From contig JACKLL010000001.1 in the NCBI GenBank assembly GCA_024235935.1, positions 248,001 to 312,000 of the forward strand: a stretch of 64,000 bases of DNA. Direction: 5' to 3'. Below are positions 50,550 to 58,989 of the stretch, piece after piece. Within the stretch, counting starts at the first letter, position 1. Every line of letters begins with the position of its first letter. Made by a program: the position numbers and the translations under genes. The notes under the pieces are model-generated. The model was not told where the DNA came from. It saw nothing but the letters and a program-made list of their open reading frames with translations, and did not search any database. This DNA is from Rhodoferax sp. (GTDB lineage Bacteria; Pseudomonadota; Gammaproteobacteria; Burkholderiales; Burkholderiaceae_C).

Positions 50550-52298
50550 TCATTGGCACGTGGCGGTGTCGACGGCGTCGCTCGGGCGGGGCGCCGCTGC
50601 AGTTGCGCTTGTCACACCGGCGATTCTGGCACGGCCGAGGGCGCTGACGATCGCCTTGAGCGATGCGGCCACGATGCTCGCATCGATGCCGACCCCGAAC
50701 AGCGTCTGCTGCTCGTCGATCCGCAGTTCGAGATAGGCAATGGCCCGCGCGTCGGCGCCGGAGCCCAGCGCATGCTCGTGGTAGTCCAGCACCCGCACCC
50801 GATGCCCCGTCGCGTGGTTGATCGCATGCACGAATGCCTCGATCGGACCATTGCCCCGGCCCGCCACGGAGATTACCGCGCCGCCCAGCATGACCTGCGC
50901 CTCCAGCGCAATCCGCTCATGGGCGGCGGCGTGCGCAATCTCATCGACACGGTGGCTGTGCACACCAGGCTGGTCCAGTGCGTATTCGCGCTCGAACACC
51001 TGCCAGATCTCCTGCGCCGTCAATTCCTTTCCGCCCGCATCCATGACCTGCTGTACCACCTGGCTGAACTCGATCTGCAGGCGCCGCGGCAACTCCACGC
51101 CGTACTGGGCTTCGAGCAGATAGCTGATGCCTCCCTTGCCGGACTGGCTGTTGACGCGGATCACCGCCTCGTAGCTGCGCCCGAGGTCCTTGGGGTCGAT
51201 CGGAAGATAGGGAATGTCCCAGGCCACCGCATCCCAGCCGGCGGTCCGCCGCGCCGTCATGGCCTTCTTGATGGCGTCCTGGTGCGAACCCGAGAACGAG
51301 GTGTAGACCAGGTCCCCGACGTAGGGATGGCGTGGATGCACCGGCAATTGGTTGCAGTACTCGACAGTGCGGCGGATCTCGTCGATGTCGGAAAAATCGA
51401 GCCCCGGATGCACGCCCTGGGTGTAAAGGTTGAGGGCGATATTGACCAGGTCCACGTTACCGGTGCGCTCGCCATTGCCGAACAGGCAGCCTTCGATCCG
51501 GTCGGCGCCAGCCATCAGTGCCAGTTCGCCGGCGGCCGTGCCGGTGCCGCGGTCATTGTGCGGATGCACCGACAACACGATGCTGTCGCGCCGCGCCAGG
51601 TTCCGATGCATCCACTCCATCATGTCGGCAAATATGTTGGGCGTCGAATACTCGACCGTCGACGGGAGATTGACGATGCACTTGTTCGTCGGCGTTGGCT
51701 GCCAGACCTCCGTCACGGCATCGACAACCCGCTTGGCAAACGACAGTTCTGTGCCCGAGAAGTGTTCGGGTGAATACTGGAAGGTCCATCGCGTGTCACC
51801 CTGGCGTGCGGCGAGCTGCTGGATCAGCCGGGCGTTCTCGACTGCCAAGGCAACGATCTGGTCTTCGTCCATGCCCAGGGCCACCTTGCGCATGACCGGC
51901 GAGGTGGCGTTGTAGACATGCACGATGGCACGCTTGGCACCTGCCAGTGCTTCGAACGTGCGCTCGATCAGATGGGCGCGGGCCTGCGTCAACACCTGGA
52001 TCGTCACGTTGTCCGGCACCAGGTTCTCGTCGATCAGCTTGCGCACGAAATCGAATTCCACCTGCGAGGCCGAAGGAAACCCCACCTCGATCTCGGTGAA
52101 ACCGATCCGAACCAGTGTCTCGAACATGCGCAGCTTGCGGGCGATGTCCATCGGCTCGATCAGCGCCTGGTTGCCATCCCGCAGGTCCACGCTGCACCAC
52201 AGCGGCGCACGGCTCAGAACGGCGTCAGGCCAGGTGCGGTTGGTGAGCTTGATCGGCGCAAAGGCCGGGTACTTGGTGCTGGGTTGCTGCAACATCAT
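50550..52298 (-). CDS. leuA: 2-isopropylmalate synthase (long/fungal-type, LeuA2)
   Basis: A 582-residue enzyme of the longer IPMS subfamily found in yeast, actinobacteria and some proteobacteria. The opening PAFAPIKLTNRTWPD and SVDLRDGNQALIEPM distinguish it from the shorter type. The metal-binding LSVHPHNDRGTGTAA and LFGNGERTGNVDLV follow, and a C-terminal regulatory domain ends near RARIAGV. The start at 52298 (MMLQQPSTK) has aagga five bases upstream; an earlier in-frame start would run back through the attenuator. It is first in the transcript after the leader peptide, so it is the gene most directly attenuated by leucine. Confidence 0.92.
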   Translation of the reverse strand: MMLQQPSTKYPAFAPIKLTNRTWPDAVLSRAPLWCSVDLRDGNQALIEPMDIARKLRMFETLVRIGFTEIEVGFPSASQVEFDFVRKLIDENLVPDNVTIQVLTQARAHLIERTFEALAGAKRAIVHVYNATSPVMRKVALGMDEDQIVALAVENARLIQQLAARQGDTRWTFQYSPEHFSGTELSFAKRVVDAVTEVWQPTPTNKCIVNLPSTVEYSTPNIFADMMEWMHRNLARRDSIVLSVHPHNDRGTGTAAGELALMAGADRIEGCLFGNGERTGNVDLVNIALNLYTQGVHPGLDFSDIDEIRRTVEYCNQLPVHPRHPYVGDLVYTSFSGSHQDAIKKAMTARRTAGWDAVAWDIPYLPIDPKDLGRSYEAVIRVNSQSGKGGISYLLEAQYGVELPRRLQIEFSQVVQQVMDAGGKELTAQEIWQVFEREYALDQPGVHSHRVDEIAHAAAHERIALEAQVMLGGAVISVAGRGNGPIEAFVHAINHATGHRVRVLDYHEHALGSGADARAIAYLELRIDEQQTLFGVGIDASIVAASLKAIVSALGRARIAGVTSATAAAPRPSDAVDTATCQ

Positions 52299-52337
52299 GT
52301 GGTTCCTTCTGTGAGCGAAACCAGCAACCCCCAAATG

Positions 52338-52372
52338 AAAAACGGCTCGTTGCTGGTGCATACGAGCCGTTT
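52338..52372 (-). terminator. Attenuator terminator upstream of leuA2
   Basis: On the minus strand an 11-bp perfect stem (52362-52372 with 52340-52350, 11-base loop) is followed by a T run (plus-strand a at 52338-52342). It lies between the leucine-rich leader peptide and leuA2, at the position expected for a transcription attenuator. Confidence 0.8.
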
Positions 52373-52388
52373 GATCGATTAGCACGTG

Positions 52389-52445
52389 CTAACGTCGTCG
52401 CCCGTATCGGGTTCCCGTTAGTAGTGCTAGTGCGAGGTAAGGCAT
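52389..52445 (-). CDS. leuL: leu operon leader peptide
   Basis: An 18-codon frame encoding MPYLALALLTGTRYGRRR, with four leucines in six codons (one CTC, three CTA). CTA is rare in GC-rich betaproteobacterial genes, so ribosome stalling at low leucyl-tRNA is plausible. The stop is 91 bases before the leuA2 start and directly precedes the terminator hairpin. Together they form a standard leucine attenuator. No Shine-Dalgarno is evident, and the candidate promoter suggests translation may begin at the very 5' end of the RNA. Confidence 0.82.
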   Translation of the reverse strand: MPYLALALLTGTRYGRRR

Positions 52446-52451
52446 GGCTGA

Positions 52452-52479
52452 AATGTAGCACACCATCGTGCATGTGCAA
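52452..52479 (-). promoter_or_regulatory. Candidate sigma-70 promoter of the leuL-leuA2-leuA transcript
   Basis: Minus-strand TTGCAC (plus 52474-52479) and TACATT (plus 52452-52457) are separated by 16 bp. Six bases lie between the -10 and the ATG of leuL, so the predicted start site falls on or next to the start codon. Confidence 0.45.
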
Positions 52480-52527
52480 ACCTGCATGGAGGATGGCGCA
52501 CCCGGCCTGATGGGCAGGGCCCCTCGC

Positions 52528-53340
52528 TCAGTGCAATCCGCGCTCGTCGGGATCCTCGGTCGAGGTACTGATGACACTGGTCGGCTCGCCCTTGTAGCGG
52601 CGCCAGACATAGACCACATAGCCACTGATGCCGTAGGCACCGAACAGGCCCAGCAAGGCCTTCGCCGGATCGATGCTGACCGCGCCGATGGCCAGCGCGA
52701 CCAGCACGATGACCGGGAACGGCACGCTTTTCTTCATGCTCAGGTCCTTGAAGCTGTAGAACGGCACGTTGGTCACCATCGTGAGCCCGGCGTACAGCGC
52801 CAGTGCAAACATCGGCCATGCCACCTGCGGCCCCTTGATACCGAGTTCGGACATCACCAGGATGAAGCCGGCGATCAGTGCCGCAGCTGCCGGCGACGGC
52901 AGCCCCTGGAAGAAGCGCTTGTCGACCACGCCGGTATTGACATTGAAGCGTGCCAGCCGAAGCGCTGCGCAGGCGCAGTAGACGAAGGCAGCGATCCAGC
53001 CCCAGCGTCCGAGCCCGCGCAGGCCCCACTCATAGGCAATCAGCGCTGGCGCGGCACCGAACGACACCATGTCGGACAGGGAATCCATCTGTTCACCGAA
53101 CGCACTCTGGGTGTTGGTCATGCGCGCGACGCGCCCGTCCAGGCTGTCGAGCACCATGGCGCAGAACACGCCGATGGCCGACATGTCGAAACGGCCATTC
53201 ATGGCCATGACGATCGAATAAAAGCCGGCAAACAAGGCCGCCAGCGTGACCATGTTGGGCAGGATGTACAAGCCCTTGCGCCGCTTGCGAACGACGATGG
53301 TCTCGGTGTCGCTCGAATCGAAATCTGCGCCTTCTGGCAT
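52528..53340 (-). CDS. pssA: CDP-diacylglycerol-serine O-phosphatidyltransferase
   Basis: A 270-residue integral membrane enzyme making phosphatidylserine from CDP-diacylglycerol and serine. The CDP-alcohol phosphotransferase signature is intact: DSLDGRVAR, then G and D residues in AFGEQMDSLSD. Several membrane helices follow. The ATG at 53340 is preferred over an upstream TTG because the ggag site is nine bases before it. It lies between ilvC and the leuA genes, a placement common in Burkholderiales. Confidence 0.9.
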   Translation of the reverse strand: MPEGADFDSSDTETIVVRKRRKGLYILPNMVTLAALFAGFYSIVMAMNGRFDMSAIGVFCAMVLDSLDGRVARMTNTQSAFGEQMDSLSDMVSFGAAPALIAYEWGLRGLGRWGWIAAFVYCACAALRLARFNVNTGVVDKRFFQGLPSPAAAALIAGFILVMSELGIKGPQVAWPMFALALYAGLTMVTNVPFYSFKDLSMKKSVPFPVIVLVALAIGAVSIDPAKALLGLFGAYGISGYVVYVWRRYKGEPTSVISTSTEDPDERGLH

Positions 53341-53521
53341 CGTGAAAATCTCCAATCTGCAGGACCGGCGTCAGGCGCAACGCCCGGCCGTCCGCATTCT
53401 CCTCATCACCGGCAGAAACGCCGGATCGCGATGCAGGCCCGCCAGCCCTGCCGACGCCCGGACAGCAGCGCCGAGTGTAAGTCAGGCACGCGATGGCGCA
53501 TGGCGACGGCAACAGGCGCCG

Positions 53522-53554
53522 AAAAGGACGAAGGCCACCGCGGTGGCCTTCGTC
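53522..53554 (-). terminator. Intrinsic terminator after ilvC
   Basis: A perfect 28-bp palindrome (53527-53554) lies 17 bp beyond the ilvC stop, followed on the minus strand by ccttttc. It should end the ilvB-ilvH-ilvC transcript. Confidence 0.8.
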
Positions 53555-53571
53555 TCAAGCGCAAAGCGCCA

Positions 53572-54588
53572 TCAGTTGCGGGTCTGGTCGACCAGCTTGT
53601 TCTTCTTGATCCAGGGCATCATCGCGCGCAGCTTCTCGCCCACGACTTCGATCTGGTGCTCGCCATTCAGACGACGGCGGCTGAGCAGGGTCGGCGCACC
53701 GGCCTTGTTCTCCAGGATGAAGCTCTTGGCATAGTCGCCGGTCTGGATGTCCTTGAGCACCTGCTTCATCACCTTCTTGGTCTCTTCGGTGATGATGCGC
53801 GGGCCGGTCACGTACTCGCCGTATTCGGCGTTGTTCGAGATCGAGTAGTTCATGTTGGCGATGCCGCCTTCATAGATCATGTCGACGATCAGCTTGAGTT
53901 CGTGCAGGCATTCGAAATACGCCATCTCGGGCGCATAACCGGCCTCGACCAGGGTCTCGAAGCCCGCCTTGATCAGTTCGACCGTGCCGCCGCACAGGAC
54001 GGCCTGCTCGCCGAACAGGTCGGTCTCGGTCTCTTCGCGGAAGTTGGTCTCGATGATGCCGGCCTTGCCGCCACCGTTGGCCATCGCGTAGCTCAGCGCC
54101 AGTTCGCGGGTGCGACCCGACTTGTCCTGGGCGATCGCAATCAGATGGGGTACGCCGCCACCTTGCACATAGGTGCCGCGCACCGTATGGCCGGGGGCCT
54201 TGGGCGCCACCATCCAGACGTCCAGGTCCGCACGTGGCGTGACCAGTCCGTAGTGGACGTTGAAGCCGTGAGCGAACACCAGCGAAGCGCCTGACTTGAT
54301 GTTCGGCTCGACGTCGTTGGTGTAGACGGTGCCGATCTGCTCGTCCGGCAGCAAGATCATGACCACGTCCGCGGCCTTGACCGCCTCGGCCACTTCGGCG
54401 ACCTTCAGGCCGGCTTTTTCGACCTTGGGCCAGGACGCACCGCCCTTGCGCAGACCGACGATGACCTTGACGCCGCTGTCGTTCAGGTTCTGGGCGTGGG
54501 CATGGCCCTGGCTGCCATAACCGATGATGGCGACGGTCTTGCCCTTGATCAGGCTCAGATCACAATCCTTGTCGTAATAGACTTTCAT
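53572..54588 (-). CDS. ilvC: Ketol-acid reductoisomerase
   Basis: A 338-residue class I KARI, converting acetolactate or acetohydroxybutyrate to the dihydroxyacid with NADPH and Mg2+. The start at 54588 (MKVYYDKDCDLSLIKG) is the usual one; ORF extension upstream lacks family sequence. The Rossmann motif IIGYGSQGHAHAQNL and metal-binding DLFGEQAVLCGG are clear, with EYGEYVTGPRII later. It is 26 bp after ilvH and ends at a strong terminator. Confidence 0.95.
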   Translation of the reverse strand: MKVYYDKDCDLSLIKGKTVAIIGYGSQGHAHAQNLNDSGVKVIVGLRKGGASWPKVEKAGLKVAEVAEAVKAADVVMILLPDEQIGTVYTNDVEPNIKSGASLVFAHGFNVHYGLVTPRADLDVWMVAPKAPGHTVRGTYVQGGGVPHLIAIAQDKSGRTRELALSYAMANGGGKAGIIETNFREETETDLFGEQAVLCGGTVELIKAGFETLVEAGYAPEMAYFECLHELKLIVDMIYEGGIANMNYSISNNAEYGEYVTGPRIITEETKKVMKQVLKDIQTGDYAKSFILENKAGAPTLLSRRRLNGEHQIEVVGEKLRAMMPWIKKNKLVDQTRN

Positions 54589-54614
54589 TTCCGTTCTCCT
54601 TCTTAACTGGTAAA

Positions 54615-55106
54615 TCAAACCCGCAATATCCGTTCGCCGCGGCCAATCCCGCTCGATCCGGTCCTCACCGTCTCCAGAATCGCACTTCGCTCGATCGCCT
54701 CCAGAAAGGCGTCGTTCTTCGACTGCACACCCGTGAGTTCAATGGTGTAGCTCTTCTCGGTGACGTCGATGATGCGTCCCCGGAAGATGTCGGCCATGCG
54801 CTTCATTTCCTCGCGCTCCTTGCCGACGGCCCGCACCTTGACCATCATCAGTTCGCGCTCGGTATAAGCGCCCTCTGTCAGGTCGACGACCTTGACCACC
54901 TCGATCAGGCGGTTCAGGTGTTTGGTGATCTGTTCGATCACATCGTCCGAGCCCGTGGTCTGTATCGTCATGCGCGACAGGCTGGGATCCTCGGTGGGGG
55001 CCACCGTCAGCGACTCGATGTTGTAGCCACGCGCGGAAAAAAGTCCGACAACACGCGACAGGGCGCCAGGCGTGTTCTCGAGCAGGACTGCAATGATATG
55101 TTTCAT
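54615..55106 (-). CDS. ilvH: Acetolactate synthase small (regulatory) subunit
   Basis: A 163-residue ACT-domain subunit that activates the large subunit and confers valine feedback inhibition. The N-terminal ACT sequence reads HIIAVLLENTPGALSRVVGLF, and SLTVAPTEDPSLSRMTI follows. The start is 55106. It is preceded by ilvB with a 134-bp gap and followed by ilvC. Confidence 0.94.
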   Translation of the reverse strand: MKHIIAVLLENTPGALSRVVGLFSARGYNIESLTVAPTEDPSLSRMTIQTTGSDDVIEQITKHLNRLIEVVKVVDLTEGAYTERELMMVKVRAVGKEREEMKRMADIFRGRIIDVTEKSYTIELTGVQSKNDAFLEAIERSAILETVRTGSSGIGRGERILRV

Positions 55107-55240
55107 GAATGGATTCCTCTTTTCGCTGCCCTCCCCTGGTTGCGGTAACAACCAGACTTGGCAAGCAATAGACGCATCAACAGGGATTGGTGCCGCGGCG
55201 CGGCGAAAGCACTGCCGCCACGGTGGGAGTCAGGATGGCG

Positions 55241-57040
55241 TTACAGATCCTCTGATCCGAGCAGCATCTCGGTGATGCCCTTGCCCGCCTGCACCATCGG
55301 AAACACGTTCTCGGTCGGGTCGGTGCGGAAATCCATGAAAACCGTGCGGTCCTTGAGCTTGCGCGCCTCGCGCAGCGCCCCTTCCACGTCGCCCGGCTTC
55401 TCGATCAGCATGCCGACATGGCCATAGGCCTCGGCCAGCTTGACGAAATTGGGCAGCGCGTCCATGTAACTCTGGCTGTAGCGGCCTTCGTAGTCGAGTT
55501 CCTGCCACTGGCGCACCATGCCCAGGTAGCGGTTGTTCAGCGACACGATCTTGATCGGCGTGTTGTACTGCAGGCAGGTCGACAGCTCCTGGATGCACAT
55601 CTGCACGGAACCTTCGCCGGTGACGCAGAACACCTCTGCCTCTGGCTTGGCCAGCTTGATGCCCATGGCGTAGGGAATGCCCACGCCCATGGTGCCCAGG
55701 CCACCGGAGTTGATCCAGCGCCGCGGCTCGTCGAAGCGATAGTACTGCGCAGCCCACATCTGGTGCTGGCCAACGTCCGAGGTGATGTAGGTCTCGGTGT
55801 CCCGGGTCATGCCCCACAGGGTCTGAATCACATGCTGGGGCTTGATCACGTCGCCCTTGCCCATGTCGAACTTCAGGCAGTCGCGTCCGCGCCACTCCTC
55901 GATCGTCTCCCACCAGGCGCCGAGTGCGTCTGCGTCCGGCCGCAGCGGGCTCTCGCGGATCATGGCCAGCATCTCTCCCAGCACGTCCTTGACGTCGCCG
56001 ACAATCGGAATGTCGACCTTGACGCGCTTGGAAATGCTCGACGGATCGATGTCGATATGGATGATCTTGCGTTCGTTCTGCGCAAAGTGCTTGGGGTTGC
56101 CGATCACGCGGTCATCGAAGCGCGCACCGACGGCCAGCAGCACATCGCAGTTCTGCATCGCGTTGTTGGCCTCGATCGTGCCGTGCATGCCCAGCATGCC
56201 CAGGAACTTCTTGTCACTGGCCGGATAGGCACCCAGGCCCATCAGCGTGTTCGTGACCGGATAGCCCAGCAGGTTGACCAGTGTGCGCAACTCTTCGGAG
56301 GCGTTGCTCAGCAGCACGCCGCCACCGGTGTAGATGTAAGGACGCTTGGCCGTCAGCAACAGCTGCAGCGCCTTGCGGATCTGCCCGCCGTGGCCCTTGC
56401 GCACCGGGTTGTAGGAGCGCATCTCCACCGTCTTCGGATACCCGTGGTAGGGCGTCATCTTGAACGAGATGTCCTTCGGGATGTCGACCACCACCGGACC
56501 GGGCCGGCCGGTCCGCGCGATGTGGAAGGCCTTCTTCATCACGTCGGCAATGTCGCGTGCATCCTTGATCAGGAAGTTGTGCTTGACGATCGGACGGGTG
56601 ATACCCACCGTGTCGCACTCCTGGAATGCATCCAGACCGATCGCAGCCGTCGGGACCTGCCCGGTGATGATCACCATGGGAATGCTGTCCATGTACGCCG
56701 TCGCAATGCCGGTGACGGCATTGGTCACGCCCGGGCCGGAGGTAACCAGCGCCACGCCGACATCGCCGGTGGCACGGGCGTAGCCGTCGGCCGCATGGAC
56801 GGCCGCCTGCTCATGGCGCACCAGCACGTGCTGGATCGTGTCCTGCTTGTAGAAAGCGTCATAGATGTGCAGCACGGCACCACCCGGGTAACCCCAGATG
56901 TACTTGACGTTTTCGGCCTGCAGGGCCTTGATCAGGATTTCGGCGCCGCGCAGCTCGGGCACGGGCGTCGGTGTCGGGGTGTTGCGGCCGGCGGTCGTCG
57001 CTGCAGCCGCCGAGCTGAGCTCGGCTTTGGATATTTCCAT
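55241..57040 (-). CDS. ilvB: Acetolactate synthase large (catalytic) subunit
   Basis: A 599-residue thiamine-diphosphate enzyme, catalysing the first common step of valine, leucine and isoleucine synthesis. The N-terminal ThDP glutamate region is YIWGYPGGAVLHIYDA and VRHEQAAVHAADGYARATG. The ThDP/Mg motif is CVTGEGSVQMCIQELSTC...LNNRYLGMV. The start at 57040 (MEISKAELSS) leaves ~25 disordered residues before the core. The frame stays open upstream but without family sequence. The gene is often called ilvI or ilvB. Confidence 0.94.
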   Translation of the reverse strand: MEISKAELSSAAAATTAGRNTPTPTPVPELRGAEILIKALQAENVKYIWGYPGGAVLHIYDAFYKQDTIQHVLVRHEQAAVHAADGYARATGDVGVALVTSGPGVTNAVTGIATAYMDSIPMVIITGQVPTAAIGLDAFQECDTVGITRPIVKHNFLIKDARDIADVMKKAFHIARTGRPGPVVVDIPKDISFKMTPYHGYPKTVEMRSYNPVRKGHGGQIRKALQLLLTAKRPYIYTGGGVLLSNASEELRTLVNLLGYPVTNTLMGLGAYPASDKKFLGMLGMHGTIEANNAMQNCDVLLAVGARFDDRVIGNPKHFAQNERKIIHIDIDPSSISKRVKVDIPIVGDVKDVLGEMLAMIRESPLRPDADALGAWWETIEEWRGRDCLKFDMGKGDVIKPQHVIQTLWGMTRDTETYITSDVGQHQMWAAQYYRFDEPRRWINSGGLGTMGVGIPYAMGIKLAKPEAEVFCVTGEGSVQMCIQELSTCLQYNTPIKIVSLNNRYLGMVRQWQELDYEGRYSQSYMDALPNFVKLAEAYGHVGMLIEKPGDVEGALREARKLKDRTVFMDFRTDPTENVFPMVQAGKGITEMLLGSEDL

Positions 57041-57374
57041 GATGAACCTTTGTGAATTTCTCTGACGAAAGACCTTGGGTGCCCCTTCGCAAACGCTTGT
57101 GGCGACGCGTCGGGACTTAGGGCCAAAGCCATAGGCGCAGTCAATAATGCGCCAGACCATGACCCGTTTGCCGTTTGAATTGCAGCGCGCATTATCGCAC
57201 TGCAAAAGGCCGCGGCGGCTGCCGCGCACAAAAAAGCTGCTGCGGGCGATGCGATAATCCCGCCGCGACGCGGCTGGCACCCGATACGCCCGTCTGGTGC
57301 GGGTCCCGAATCCGCGGCGACGGCACGCTGGCACCACGCCGCAGTCTTGGCGTCTTTCAACCCGCTGTTAATCC
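57041..57374. promoter_or_regulatory. Divergent control region between ilvB and the sigma factor gene
   Basis: The gap contains a 9-bp inverted repeat, attatcgca (57191-57199) and tgcgataat (57250-57258). Each arm holds a GATAAT -10-like hexamer reading outward, towards ilvB on the left and towards the sigma gene on the right. No good -35 elements and no ilv leader peptide were found. Confidence 0.4.
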
Positions 57375-57941
57375 TTGGCAACCGAACAAGAACTGTCCGA
57401 ATTCCTCAAAAGCGTCGAGAAACGTGCCTTCAAGCGCTCGTTCTACCACGTGCGCAACGAGGAATCGGCGCTGGACATCGTGCAGGAAAGCATGATGAAA
57501 CTGGCCGAGCACTACGGGGACAAGCCGCCAGCGGAACTGCCGATGCTGTACCAGCGCATCCTGTCCAACTGCACGCTGGACTGGTTTCGCCGCAACAAGT
57601 CGCGCAACGCCCTGTTTTCGAACATGAGCGACTTCGAGGGCGCGGGCGAGGACAAGGATTTCGACCTGCTTGAGAGCCTGTCCGACGATTCGCAGCTGGT
57701 GCAGACGGAAAGTGCCCAGGATTCGACGCAAAGGGCACAGATCTTGCGGGAGATCGAAAAGGAGATACAACAGTTACCGATGCGTCAACGGGAAGCCTTT
57801 GTGATGCGTTATTGGGAGGAGATGGACGTCACCGAAACCGCCCTTGCCATGGGTTGCTCGGAGGGCAGCGTCAAGACACACTGCTCGCGCGCAGTCCACG
57901 CATTGAGTACGGCATTACGTGCCAAAGGGATCACGATATGA
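57375..57941 (+). CDS. ECF-type RNA polymerase sigma factor
   Basis: A 188-residue sigma-70 family protein with only regions 2 and 4. Region 2 is around ALDIVQESMMKLAEHYGD and CTLDWFRRNKSR; region 4 is QREAFVMRYWEEMDVTETALAMGCSEGSVKTHCSRAV. A TTG at 57375 is used because no ATG precedes region 2 in this frame. The ribosome-binding site is weak. The following gene overlaps it (ATGA) and encodes a single-helix membrane protein that could be its anti-sigma factor. Confidence 0.85.
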   Translation: MATEQELSEFLKSVEKRAFKRSFYHVRNEESALDIVQESMMKLAEHYGDKPPAELPMLYQRILSNCTLDWFRRNKSRNALFSNMSDFEGAGEDKDFDLLESLSDDSQLVQTESAQDSTQRAQILREIEKEIQQLPMRQREAFVMRYWEEMDVTETALAMGCSEGSVKTHCSRAVHALSTALRAKGITI

Positions 57942-58372
57942 CTATGCCAAGCCAATACCAGACCGACATGCTGCAGGACCGCTTTGCGCGGCGCATCACC
58001 GCGCGCCTGTCCGACGCCTGCGACGACATGCCGCACGACATCTCGGAGCGGCTGCGTTTTGCACGTATGCAGGCATTGGCCAAACGCAAGACCGGCGCCG
58101 ACACGGCGGTGGCTGTCGCCACAGGCGGTGGCGCAGCGATTCTGGGCGGATTGGAAGAAAAGGTCAGCTGGTGGAACCGCCTCGGGGCGGTCCTGCCCTT
58201 GATCGCCCTGGTCGTCGGCCTGATCGCCATCAATGCGATGCAGGACGAGCGGGCTGCGCAGGAGATGGCCCAGGTCGACGCTGCACTGCTGACCGATGAC
58301 CTGCCATTGGCGGCCTATGCCGACCCCGGTTTCTCGCAGTTCCTGAAGATCAGCCGTGCACAGCCGCGATAA
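57938..58372 (+). CDS. DUF3619 membrane protein (candidate anti-sigma factor)
   Basis: A 144-residue protein. The N-terminal ~75 residues are soluble and charged (DMLQDRFARRITARLSDA). One hydrophobic helix lies around 84-102 (GAVLPLIALVVGLIAINAM), then a short acidic periplasmic end. The family wording KVSWWNRLGAVLPL is that of DUF3619. The start overlaps the sigma gene stop by four bases. Size, topology and coupling suggest a membrane anti-sigma factor, although no zinc anti-sigma motif (HxxxCxxC) is present. Confidence 0.75.
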   Translation: MTMPSQYQTDMLQDRFARRITARLSDACDDMPHDISERLRFARMQALAKRKTGADTAVAVATGGGAAILGGLEEKVSWWNRLGAVLPLIALVVGLIAINAMQDERAAQEMAQVDAALLTDDLPLAAYADPGFSQFLKISRAQPR

Positions 58373-58379
58373 TCCCGGC

Positions 58380-58976
58380 ATGCGCAAGGCCTCGACCCCG
58401 AACCCCGCATCCGCACCGACCCAGACCCGTCGCAAACATCTGGTGGCCTTTGCACTGCTGCTGCCGGGCGTGCTGTCCTGGGCCCAGGACACGACCGTGG
58501 CCGCGGCCGGTGCCGTAGCCAAGGCCCCGGCTTCGCGCCAGGCACCTCCGCCCGCCTGGAAGACTTTGAGCCCGGCGCAGCAGGAAGCGCTCGCCCCGCT
58601 CGCCCCGGTCTGGGGCGAGATCAGCAGCAACCGCAAGCGCAAGTGGATCGCACTGTCCGCCAACTTCAAGAGTCTGTCGCCGGCCGACAAGGCGACCTTG
58701 CAGGGGCGCATGAAGGAATGGGCATCGCTGAGCACGGCCGACCGCAACCGGGCCCGGCTCAACTTTGCGCAGACACAGGAACTCTCGAGCGCCGAGAAGA
58801 AGGCGAAGTGGGAGGCGTACCAGTCGCTGAGCCCGGAGCGCAAGCGGCAACTGGCCGCATTGGCCGGCACACCGGCGCCCGGCGCAGCCCCGGCTGTCAC
58901 GGGAAAGCGGTCGGGCAAGCTCGCGGCCGTGCCGACAACCCGCTCCGACCCGTTGCCGACGCCTGCCAAACCCTGA
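58380..58976 (+). CDS. DUF3106 exported protein
   Basis: A 198-residue protein. After a basic N-terminus (RKASTP...TRRKH) comes a hydrophobic signal-like helix LVAFALLLPGVLSWA. The mature part is rich in Trp/Lys repeats of the form WKTLSPAQQEALAPLAPVW and KWIALSANFKSLSPADK, the DUF3106 hallmark. The ATG at 58380 is preferred over an upstream GTG within the preceding gene. It shares the ECF sigma operon and may respond to envelope stress, which is inference. Confidence 0.75.
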   Translation: MRKASTPNPASAPTQTRRKHLVAFALLLPGVLSWAQDTTVAAAGAVAKAPASRQAPPPAWKTLSPAQQEALAPLAPVWGEISSNRKRKWIALSANFKSLSPADKATLQGRMKEWASLSTADRNRARLNFAQTQELSSAEKKAKWEAYQSLSPERKRQLAALAGTPAPGAAPAVTGKRSGKLAAVPTTRSDPLPTPAKP

Positions 58977-58989
58977 TACCGTGTCCACC

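Noticed and set aside
57041..57180. An ilv leader peptide upstream of ilvB
   Set aside because: The only in-frame candidate is not rich in Val, Leu or Ile and is continuous with ilvB; no terminator hairpin follows.
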